Made by a program: the position numbers and the translations under genes
Origin: VRUE01 sp044867645
GTDB lineage: Bacteria > Actinomycetota > Thermoleophilia > Solirubrobacterales > 70-9
Direction: 5' to 3'
NCBI GenBank assembly: GCA_044867645.1
Contig: JBIOVI010000017.1
Span: 3,342 to 67,341, forward strand
DNA: 64,000 bases
Shown: positions 1-6,045 of the stretch, piece by piece
How positions within the stretch are numbered: the stretch's first letter is position 1
Layout of the letters: each line of letters opens with the position of its first letter
The notes under the pieces: model-generated
What the model saw: only the letters and a program-made list of their open reading frames with translations
Databases searched by the model: none
What the model was told of the DNA's origin: nothing

Positions 1-222
1 GGCGACGTTGTGCAGGATGACTAGCTCGTCTGGAACCGCGCCGGTATGCGAAAGCACCTTGCTGTCATCCGGGTGCCGCCCTGCCACGACATGCCAATTC
101 GTGACCAGATAGTGCTGATCGGCGTGGGCAGCAACGAAAGCAGTTGCCGTTCCTAGTTCGGCTTCGTTCGCCCGAGGGATTACGAGCAGCGACTTGACGG
201 ACTGCTCGCGGATTCCCGCCAC
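1..222 (-). CDS. trypsin-like serine peptidase, N-terminal 74 residues (cut by window edge)
   Basis: Starts at GTG 222 and stays open for 74 codons to the window edge, so about two thirds of the protein is probably missing. The translation has the N-terminal beta-barrel pattern of chymotrypsin/HtrA-fold proteases: GTATAFV (residues 24-30), then YLVTNWHVVAGR (38-49), whose His is the expected catalytic base. The catalytic Asp and GNSGG-type Ser would lie outside the window. There is no signal peptide, so it is probably cytoplasmic. It starts 6 bp after the stop of the small basic protein gene, which suggests co-transcription. The family assignment rests on the His motif alone; the substrate is unknown. 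Confidence 0.72.
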   Translation of the reverse strand, partial: MAGIREQSVKSLLVIPRANEAELGTATAFVAAHADQHYLVTNWHVVAGRHPDDSKVLSHTGAVPDELVILHNVA

Positions 223-228
223 GGCGCT

Positions 229-483
229 CTACTTCTTCTTCGCCCAGCGGGCTTGCGCCGCTTTTCTCGCCGCCTTGCTGCGCTCCTCTGCACTCATCCG
301 GTCGGCGCGGGCCTTCCCGCCCACCTTCCCACCCCGCCTACCAAGCTCGACGGCCGCCGGGTCCTTACCGGGCTCATTGGCCGCGAGATCAACAACGGAA
401 GCAGGCTCATCGCCGGTCGCATCGCCCACTATGGCGGCAGCGAGACGGTTCAGGTCGGCGGACTTCTTGGACCGCTTAGGCAT
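229..483 (-). CDS. small basic hypothetical protein with Gly/Lys-rich tail
   Basis: Encodes 84 residues. I chose ATG 483 (MPKRSKKSADLNR) because the upstream extension to 561 is arginine/proline-rich and unlike a real N-terminus. The C-terminal half reads LGRRGGKVGGKARADRMSAEERSKAARKAAQARW: a Gly-Gly/Lys stretch followed by an amphipathic Ala/Arg/Lys helix. That composition is typical of small nucleic-acid-associated stress proteins such as the KGG-repeat group, but it is not a diagnostic match. It sits between a winged-helix-like gene and the trypsin-like gene on the same strand, 6 bp before the latter. Function unknown. Confidence 0.6.
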   Translation of the reverse strand: MPKRSKKSADLNRLAAAIVGDATGDEPASVVDLAANEPGKDPAAVELGRRGGKVGGKARADRMSAEERSKAARKAAQARWAKKK

Positions 484-604
484 GGCCACAGGGTAACCGC
501 CGCTCCCGACCGCCAGAGAAGTTCTCGGGGGCCGGAACCTCCCTACGAAAGCGCCGCGCAAACGGCACAGACCCCGACCCCCGAGAAACCCCTGCCCGCG
601 ATGG

Positions 605-907
605 TTATGCGCCGCCTTCGCAAATGATCTTCAGGAAGCGCAGCGCCGCCGGGGAAGGGACTGCAAGGCCGCTCGGGCAATGGAGCAGGCCCACGCCGGT
701 CAGATCTCGCACGGCGCGCTCCAGGGCATCGCTCTCGGCGAAGTCCTCGGTTCCGCCGGCAATCTCGCGGACGAGATCGGGAATCGTAAGAAGGGTCGGA
801 TGCCGCGTGAGGACGTAGATCAGGACGACGCCCTGGTCTTTGAGGTCCTGCGCGTGGTTGGGCGAATCGCAGGCGTCATCGCCTGCCCCTCTAGGCTTGT
901 CGGGCAT
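605..907 (-). CDS. small winged-helix-like hypothetical protein
   Basis: 100 residues from ATG 907, preceded by a good ribosome-binding site (AGGAGG, about 8 nt upstream). After a polar N-terminus the sequence looks like a compact winged helix: helix LKDQGVVLIYVLTRHP, a second helix TIPDLVREIAG, then ALERAVRDLTGVGLLHCPSG with a short beta hairpin LAVPSPAALRFLKI. That pattern is common in small actinobacterial DNA-binding proteins and suggests a regulator of the downstream pair, but no family is certain. It is the first gene of the minus-strand cassette; the 121-bp gap to the next gene could hold a second promoter. Confidence 0.6.
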   Translation of the reverse strand: MPDKPRGAGDDACDSPNHAQDLKDQGVVLIYVLTRHPTLLTIPDLVREIAGGTEDFAESDALERAVRDLTGVGLLHCPSGLAVPSPAALRFLKIICEGGA

Positions 908-1079
908 CGGGACTTACCTCCTGGTGCCATGCCCCCGGCCGTTCCACCGGCGCGGGGGCGCTTGGTTGTTTGAGCCATGCGAACTTAGGGCAAGGGACCG
1001 GCAGGGTCTAGGGCCGGCTCAAAACTGACCCACCACCGCCCCTCCGCCACATGTCCTGCGCTTCGCTCCGGGCGCGCTT

Positions 1080-1976
1080 GTGTCTGAAAGACTAGATGCC
1101 TTGAGTCCTAGTCCCCAAACCGCGGTCGTCTGCGACACGACCGCCTATCTCCCGACCGAGCTCGCCGCCGAACGCGGCATCGAGAGGATCAGCCTTTACG
1201 TCTCGATCGACGGCCATCAGGAGCAGGAGAGCGAGATCTCGGACTACGCAGGCTTCTATGAGCGCCTGCGCGCCTCTGAGGGCGGCGCCACCACCTCGCA
1301 GCCGTCTATCGGCGACTTCGTCTCCGTCTACGAGCCCCTGCTCGACGCGGGCCGCGAAATCGTCTCGGTCCACATCTCGTCCGGCATCTCCGGCACCTAC
1401 GAAGCCGCCAACCAGGCCCGTGAGCGTCTTGTCGCCGAGGACAAGGGCGGCGAGCGCATCCACGTCGTCGACTCGCGCTCAGCCGCCGGCGGGATGGGGC
1501 TGTGCGCGCTGGCCGCCTCCGCGGCGGCGGCCGCAGGCGGAGACGGCGAGGCAACCGTCGCCCGTGCCCAGCAGGCGCGCGAGGAGCTGAAGATGTGGTT
1601 CGCGATCGACACCTTGGAGTACCTGCGGCGCGGAGGGCGGATCGGCGGCGCCCGCGCCTGGATCGGCTCGGCGCTGAAGATCAAGCCGATCCTCACGCTC
1701 GAGGAGGAGATCACCCCGGTCGAGCGGGTGCGGACCCGCGCCCGCTCGATAGAGCGGCTGCGCGACTACGCCCGCGAGCGACACGAGTCCGGCCTCGACG
1801 GCTGGGTTGTCCAGTACATCCAGGACGACGAGACGGCCGCCGGGCTGGTCGACGACGGCCGCGAGATATTCGGCTGCGAGCCGGCCTTCGTCTCAGAGAT
1901 CGGCGCCGTGCTCGGCGCGCACGTTGGCCCCGGGCTGCTCGGAATCGGCAGCGTCAGCAAGTCGGTTCTAGGCTGA
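1080..1976 (+). CDS. DegV family fatty-acid-binding protein
   Basis: 298 residues from GTG 1080. It has the DegV fold signatures: AVVCDTTAYLP near the N-terminus, TSQPS around residue 91, ISSGISGTYEAA, then VVDSRSAAGGMG, and LEYLRRGGRIGG in the second domain. DegV (FakB-type) proteins bind one fatty acid in a buried pocket; in Firmicutes FakB presents it to the kinase FakA for phosphorylation and phospholipid synthesis. No FakA (Dak2-domain) gene is next to it. A TTG at about 1101 is an alternative start closer to the conserved core. It converges with the exported six-cysteine gene downstream. Confidence 0.9.
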   Translation: MSERLDALSPSPQTAVVCDTTAYLPTELAAERGIERISLYVSIDGHQEQESEISDYAGFYERLRASEGGATTSQPSIGDFVSVYEPLLDAGREIVSVHISSGISGTYEAANQARERLVAEDKGGERIHVVDSRSAAGGMGLCALAASAAAAAGGDGEATVARAQQAREELKMWFAIDTLEYLRRGGRIGGARAWIGSALKIKPILTLEEEITPVERVRTRARSIERLRDYARERHESGLDGWVVQYIQDDETAAGLVDDGREIFGCEPAFVSEIGAVLGAHVGPGLLGIGSVSKSVLG

Positions 1977-2030
1977 AGTCCGAAGAACGGGCGAACGGGC
2001 TGAATCCGCCTCAGTCGCGAAAGACGGAAG

Positions 2031-2690
2031 TCAATCGATCCAGGCACCTGTATGGTGCTCCGTTCCTCCTGATATATGGGAGCCTGTTTCGCGCCATGTT
2101 TCTTCCAAGTGGCCGTTATGTGTTGTCCCCGTGGTACTGCAGGCGCCGAAGCCCGTTCCAGCTGTCACGGTATATGTGAAATTTGTTATGTCGAGGTGAA
2201 CTATGCGTTCGCGTGTCGCTCCTACCCCGACGTTTGTATAGGTAACAGTCTGAAGCCCAGACTTCGGGTGAATGTGGACCGTGCACTTCACCGTCCCGAA
2301 AACTTCCGCGACGACTGTGATTTCGTTGCTCCCGGGGCATGCGATGTCCATGGTGCCGGTGTTGCTGCCATTTTGAGTGATGTGGAGCAGATATTCACAG
2401 CCATTCGTCGTAATTTTGGCGCTGGCGAAGCCGCCAAAGGCAGTGCACCCTGAGAACGTGGGAACCATGCTGATTGTGGTCGTTGTCGTCGTGCCTATCG
2501 TTCCTTTATAGGTGGCCGTGGTGCATTCAATGGTTCCAGCATCGGTCGTGAATACGCCCTGTCCTTCCTGGCTTCCTGTAACGGTCGACGGTGCGCTTTC
2601 GGAATGGAATTGCTGCGCTGAGGCCACTACGGCGCCCATCGCGAATACCGCGACGAAGGCTAGCCCGAGGATCTTAAGGTTGCGAATCAT
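2031..2690 (-). CDS. exported six-cysteine beta-rich protein A (tandem paralog)
   Basis: 219 residues from ATG 2690, chosen over GTG 2696 because AGGAG lies 7 nt before the ATG. A signal peptide is clear: MIRNLK, a hydrophobic stretch, then cleavage around ASA-QQF (residue 25). The mature part is Thr/Gly-rich, probably all-beta, with six cysteines at 56, 82, 98, 118, 136 and 184. The upstream paralog has the same spacing, so three disulfides are likely. Shared blocks are QFHSE, a TTTTT run, SGCT, TNGCEY, TVHIH/TIHIH and THNG. Codon use is visibly less GC-rich than in neighbours. It is secreted; function unknown. Confidence 0.85.
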   Translation of the reverse strand: MIRNLKILGLAFVAVFAMGAVVASAQQFHSESAPSTVTGSQEGQGVFTTDAGTIECTTATYKGTIGTTTTTTISMVPTFSGCTAFGGFASAKITTNGCEYLLHITQNGSNTGTMDIACPGSNEITVVAEVFGTVKCTVHIHPKSGLQTVTYTNVGVGATRERIVHLDITNFTYTVTAGTGFGACSTTGTTHNGHLEETWRETGSHISGGTEHHTGAWID

Positions 2691-2719
2691 CTTCACACTC
2701 CTTTCGTTTCTCGTTGATC

Positions 2720-2736
2720 CCGGCGCCAGGCGCCGG
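2720..2736. terminator. short GC-rich hairpin between the tandem six-cysteine genes
   Basis: CCGGCGCC and GGCGCCGG form a perfect 8-bp stem with a single-base loop in the 63-bp gap between the two paralogs. It has no U tract on the minus strand. It could attenuate read-through from the first gene into the second or protect the upstream message. Sequence evidence only. Confidence 0.4.
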
Positions 2737-2753
2737 CGCTGCTCAACGGTGAG

Positions 2754-3416
2754 CTATTTGACTTCTAGCGCTGTGTGTGTGGTTTTTCCCCCAACGACAT
2801 GACCGCCTGTTACTTCCCAGTCCTCATCGACGATGCCGTTATGTGTTGTTTTGGACGTCGTACAAGATTCTTTGCTGGTCCCTTTTGTCTCGGTGTATGT
2901 GACTCCGTGGATTTCTACATCGATTGTGATTTCTTTTGTGGTCCCGGTGCCGACGTTTGTGAAGGTGCCTGTTCCTAGTCCACTGTTTGCATGAATATGG
3001 ATCGTGCAGATGTCTTCCCCCAGCCAGTTTTCTTCTGTGATTGTGAGTTCTTTTTCTTTTGGGCATACGACGCTTATGGAGCCGGTGCCTTCGCCTTCGG
3101 TATGGAACACGTATTCACAGCCGTTCGTGCTGACTTTGGCAATAGTGCCAACAGCACCGGTGCAGCCAGAGTAAGTGGGAATCACAGCGATTGTGGTCGT
3201 TGTAGTGGCGCTCATTTTTCCGGTGAAGGAGCCCGTTGAACATTTCACGGTTCCAGTGCTCATCGAGAAACTGAACGGTTTTCCCAGTTTTCCCGACAGT
3301 TCCGTTTCATTTCCTTCCGAGTGGAATTGCGCTGCCGAAGCGATCGAGGCGGCGCCAGCGTCGATCGCGAAGGTTGCGAGGATGGTCAACCCGAGGGCCT
3401 TGAGGTTGCGAGTCAT
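2754..3416 (-). CDS. exported six-cysteine beta-rich protein B (tandem paralog)
   Basis: 220 residues from ATG 3416; GTG 3425 is possible, but the AAGGGA box fits the ATG and the start then aligns with paralog A. The signal peptide (MTRNLK, then a hydrophobic core) is cleaved near SAA-QFHSE (residue 30). Six cysteines at 59, 85, 100, 118, 137 and 185 match paralog A in number and spacing, as do the TTTTT, SGCT, NGCEY and THNG blocks. The pair is a tandem duplication with strongly diverged surfaces. It has no membrane anchor, so it is likely released or held at the cell surface. I do not recognise a named family. Confidence 0.85.
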   Translation of the reverse strand: MTRNLKALGLTILATFAIDAGAASIASAAQFHSEGNETELSGKLGKPFSFSMSTGTVKCSTGSFTGKMSATTTTTIAVIPTYSGCTGAVGTIAKVSTNGCEYVFHTEGEGTGSISVVCPKEKELTITEENWLGEDICTIHIHANSGLGTGTFTNVGTGTTKEITIDVEIHGVTYTETKGTSKESCTTSKTTHNGIVDEDWEVTGGHVVGGKTTHTALEVK

Positions 3417-3628
3417 CTTGGACACGTCCCTTCGTCGTCATAGCCCCAACCTGCAGGCCGCCCGCTTCGAGAACAGGGGCAATCGGTAGATAGTTAGGAG
3501 GCGACTGATCTAGAAATAAACAGACTGGGCCCGAACGGGGTCGGAGAGCGCACGGCCTCTCATGCTTTATGCCTGCAAATCGCGTCTGAGGTTCTCGAGC
3601 GCGCGCCGATCCGCGCGGCGCAAAGGGC

Positions 3629-3880
3629 CTAGCGGCGGCGGCGCAAGGCCATCAGACCGCCGATCGCGAAGCCGGCGACCGCCGCGCCGACGATCAGCTG
3701 GCTGCGGTGCTCGCGAACCTGGCGCCGCCAGTCGGTCAGCTCGGCCACCTTGCCGCGCAGCATCTGCACCGAGCGGCCGAGGTCCTGCCGTTGCAGGTCG
3801 ATGTCGCGGCGGATCTCGGCCGCGGAGCGGCCGGGCATGCCGGCCGTCGAGGGCCGGATCGGCTCCGGCTGAGCGCTCAT
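3629..3880 (-). CDS. DUF3618-type small membrane-associated protein
   Basis: 83 residues from ATG 3880, which overlaps the stop of the holin-like gene in ATGA. The motif SAAEIRRDIDLQRQDLGRSV, followed by a helical linker and one C-terminal hydrophobic segment (LIVGAAVAGFAIGGLMAL) ending in an Arg cluster, is the usual DUF3618 arrangement: a cytoplasmic amphipathic helix tied to a single membrane anchor. The three-gene set with a holin-X-like and a DUF4235-like protein is widespread in actinobacteria and is thought to affect the envelope, but no biochemical role is established. A longer reading frame through this region is an antisense artefact of the neighbour. Confidence 0.8.
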   Translation of the reverse strand: MSAQPEPIRPSTAGMPGRSAAEIRRDIDLQRQDLGRSVQMLRGKVAELTDWRRQVREHRSQLIVGAAVAGFAIGGLMALRRRR

Positions 3881-4338
3881 CGAGCGTCCATCCCCGGCGA
3901 GGAGTCCTTGCCCTCCCCTTCCAAGGTCGCCTTGGTCAGCTTCGCCTCTTCGATCGCCTGCTCGGGAACCGGCGGCGCTCCCGCCTGGACCGAGCGGTAG
4001 GCGAAAAGACCGGCGGCGGCGGCGATCAGCAGGAAGAGGGCGGCCTCGACGAAGAAGCCCGGCCAGGCGTTGCCGTCGAAGACCTCTTCGGCAAGCAGCC
4101 AAGCAACGCCCTCCATGATCAGGATCAGCGCCAGGAAAGCGAAGGTCCCGGCCGCGAGTCCGACCACCGAGCCGCGCAGGATCTTGCCGACTTTTTCGGA
4201 GATCTCGGCTTTGGCCAGCTCGATCTCCTCGCGGATCAGCGTGGAGGCGCGTTCGGAGACGTCGAAGACGAGCTCGGTCACCGACCTGCTGTCGGGCTCG
4301 GGCGGGGTCGGCGGGGTCGGCGGGGTCGGCTCGGGCAT
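3877..4338 (-). CDS. holin-X superfamily (phage holin family) membrane protein
   Basis: 153 residues. ATG 4338 is chosen because it lies 2 bp after the upstream stop and opens with a Pro-rich head (MPEPTPPTPP). A helical region (SVTELVFDVSERASTLIREEIELAKAE) precedes two hydrophobic segments, about LRGSVVGLAAGTFAFLALILIM and FFVEAALFLLIAAAAGLFAY. This is the layout of the actinobacterial Holin-X/DUF1469 family. Despite the name these are chromosomal envelope proteins and not evidence of a prophage. It is the middle gene of a translationally coupled trio. Confidence 0.85.
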   Translation of the reverse strand: MPEPTPPTPPTPPEPDSRSVTELVFDVSERASTLIREEIELAKAEISEKVGKILRGSVVGLAAGTFAFLALILIMEGVAWLLAEEVFDGNAWPGFFVEAALFLLIAAAAGLFAYRSVQAGAPPVPEQAIEEAKLTKATLEGEGKDSSPGMDAR

Positions 4339-4340
4339 CG

Positions 4341-4475
4341 CTACTCCGGCGGGTCTTCGTCGTAGAGACGTCGCCAGACGACGGCGGCGATCTTCGTCGC
4401 GACGATACTGGCCAGCGCCCCGCTCGCGGCGAGCAAGCCACTCCACACCAGTCGCTTCATGATCTCGTTGTCCAT
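4341..4475 (-). CDS. 44-residue DUF4235-like membrane protein
   Basis: A short frame from ATG 4475 to TAG 4341 reads MDNEIMKRLVWSG, a hydrophobic segment LLAASGALASIVATKIAAVVW, then RRLYDEDPPE. One membrane helix followed by a short charged tail resembles the N-terminal part of DUF4235 proteins, which commonly precede holin-X and DUF3618 genes. Its stop is 2 bp before the start of the holin-X-like gene, so it is the first gene of that operon. It is half the usual DUF4235 length. Confidence rests on frame, spacing and context. Confidence 0.7.
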   Translation of the reverse strand: MDNEIMKRLVWSGLLAASGALASIVATKIAAVVWRRLYDEDPPE

Positions 4476-4491
4476 CGCGGCCCGACCTTAC

Positions 4492-5097
4492 CTATCGTGG
4501 CTCGAGACCGTCGCATATCGTCGCCGTGACAAGGGTCTTTGCTTGTTCGAAATCGGCGTCGGAGGCGGGAATCAGGGCGAAGATCCAGCCCGAGAGGAGC
4601 TGCTCGATCGCGCCGTAGAAGGACATCGAGGCAAACGTCGGGTCGATGTCGCGACGGAAGACGTTCGACCGCTGCCCGTCGGCGACGATCTTGGCGATCG
4701 AGTCGTAGGCACGGCGGATCTCCGGCAGGTGGGTACGGCCGAACGAGTTGGCGGCGCGGGTGACCTCGACGATGATCACCTTCATCAGCTCGGGGTCGTG
4801 ACGGTAAGAGTCGACGATGAAGCCGGCCACCGCCTCGAGCTTTGCCCGCGGCCCCAGGGTGGCGCTGCCGTCGGCCTCCTCGATCGCCGCCAACAGCAGC
4901 GACCAACGCTCGCTGAACAGCTCGTTGAGGACCTCGTCCTTCGACTTGAAGTAGTGGTAGACAAGGCCGTAGGCGACACCCGCCTCATCGGCGATATCGG
5001 CGACCCGAGTCGAGTGGAAGCCCTGGCGGGCGAAGACGCGGATCGCCGCGTCGAGAATCTGGCGGCGCTTGTCGATTGGCGGCGCTTTCGAGGCCAT
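4492..5097 (-). CDS. TetR/AcrR family transcriptional regulator
   Basis: 201 residues from ATG 5097, 2 bp after the nitrilase stop. The N-terminus is a textbook TetR DNA-binding domain: RRQILDAAIRVFARQGF, TRVADIADEAGVA and YGLVYHYFKSKDEVL (about residues 11-58). The C-terminal ligand-binding half is helical, with a family-typical GAIEQLLSGWIFAL segment. The recognition helix resembles FadR-type regulators of fatty-acid genes in Bacillus and Thermus. A perfect palindrome upstream of the operon (5967-5980) is a probable autoregulatory operator. The ligand is unknown; an acyl-CoA or an amide is plausible. Confidence 0.92.
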   Translation of the reverse strand: MASKAPPIDKRRQILDAAIRVFARQGFHSTRVADIADEAGVAYGLVYHYFKSKDEVLNELFSERWSLLLAAIEEADGSATLGPRAKLEAVAGFIVDSYRHDPELMKVIIVEVTRAANSFGRTHLPEIRRAYDSIAKIVADGQRSNVFRRDIDPTFASMSFYGAIEQLLSGWIFALIPASDADFEQAKTLVTATICDGLEPR

Positions 5098-5099
5098 GG

Positions 5100-5927
5100 C
5101 TAGGCGTGGACCTCCGCAAGCTGCGGCCAGACGTAGGCCTGCGGGCGACGGTTGGCCAGCGAGGGCAGCTTCTCCCGCACCCTCTCCTGGGCACCGAGGT
5201 CGAGGTCGGCGGCGGCAAAGCACTCCTCGTCGGGGGCGGTGGCAAGCACAACCCCCCAGGGGTCGACGATCATCGAGCGCCCGTAGGAGCTGTAGTGCGG
5301 AGGCGTCTCGCCGACCTGGTTGGGAGCGATGACGAAAGCCTGGTTCTCGATCGCGCGGGCGCGCAGCAGCACCTCCCAGTGGTCGCGACCGGTGACCGCG
5401 GTGAAGGCGGAGGGAACCGTGATCAACCGCGCTCCCCGCACGGCGAGGATCCGGTACAGCTCGGGAAAGCGAAGGTCGTAGCAGACGCTGAGCCCGATCT
5501 CGAGACCGTCGATCGGCGCGGTGACGATCTCGGCTCCGGGCTCCTCGTGGTCGGACTCGCGGTAGGAGACTCCGCCCGCCTCGACGTCGAAGAGGTGGAT
5601 CTTGCGGTAGACGGCGAGATCGTCACCATCGGGCCCGATCAGAACCGAGGTGTTGAAGGTTTTCTCCTCCCCTCGCTCGGCGATACTGCCGGCCAGCAGG
5701 TAGATGCCGAGCCGATCCGCCCAGTCGCGAGCGGTCGCCAGACTGGGACCGTCCAGTGGCTCGGCCCCGGCTTCCATCTCCTCGCCCGAGGCCAGCAGGT
5801 TCCACTTCTCCGGCAGCGCGACCAGCTCGGCGCCGTCGGCGGCCGCCGCGCGCACCAGGCGCTCCGCCATGGCCAAGTTCTGCGACTTGTCGTCGGTTGA
5901 GTTCAGCTGTACTACGGCTGCGCGCAC
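5100..5927 (-). CDS. carbon-nitrogen hydrolase (nitrilase superfamily amidase)
   Basis: 275 residues from GTG 5927. The Glu-Lys-Cys triad is intact: Glu40 in LPEKW, Lys109 in YRKIHLFD and Cys149 in CYDLRFPE. This motif set matches the Nit/omega-amidase branch, which hydrolyses small omega-amides such as deaminated glutathione or alpha-ketoglutaramate. It is a cytoplasmic enzyme of normal length. It leads an operon with a TetR regulator 2 bp downstream, preceded by a palindromic operator. Whether the substrate is a repair metabolite or a catabolic amide cannot be told from sequence. Confidence 0.92.
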   Translation of the reverse strand: MRAAVVQLNSTDDKSQNLAMAERLVRAAAADGAELVALPEKWNLLASGEEMEAGAEPLDGPSLATARDWADRLGIYLLAGSIAERGEEKTFNTSVLIGPDGDDLAVYRKIHLFDVEAGGVSYRESDHEEPGAEIVTAPIDGLEIGLSVCYDLRFPELYRILAVRGARLITVPSAFTAVTGRDHWEVLLRARAIENQAFVIAPNQVGETPPHYSSYGRSMIVDPWGVVLATAPDEECFAAADLDLGAQERVREKLPSLANRRPQAYVWPQLAEVHA

Positions 5928-5966
5928 TCGGTCCTCTCACTCTCTGCCGTGCTATTGCGACCTGGC

Positions 5967-5980
5967 TGACTGACCAGTCA
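5967..5980. promoter_or_regulatory. palindromic TetR-type operator
   Basis: TGACTG-AC-CAGTCA is a perfect 6+6 bp inverted repeat 40 bp upstream of the nitrilase start. Size, spacing and TGAC/GTCA ends are typical of TetR-family operators, and a TetR gene is in the operon. The site also lies in the divergent region before the cyclase gene and could affect it. Binding is inferred. Confidence 0.6.
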
Positions 5981-6045
5981 ATCGGTTCCCCCAGTATAGG
6001 TATGCGATCCGAGGTTGGAAGCACGTCTGGCTAACCTTGAAAGCG

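Noticed and set aside
484..561. N-terminal extension of the small basic protein
   Set aside because: Composition (Arg/Pro/Gly) is typical of antisense GC-rich reading, and a standard start exists at 483.
3877..4338. Prophage signal from a holin-family protein
   Set aside because: The Holin-X family is chromosomal in actinobacteria and no phage structural, integrase or lysis genes are nearby.
3881..4441. 270-residue frame covering the DUF3618 gene and more
   Set aside because: Only the last 83 codons match a protein family; the rest is out of frame under the holin-X-like gene.
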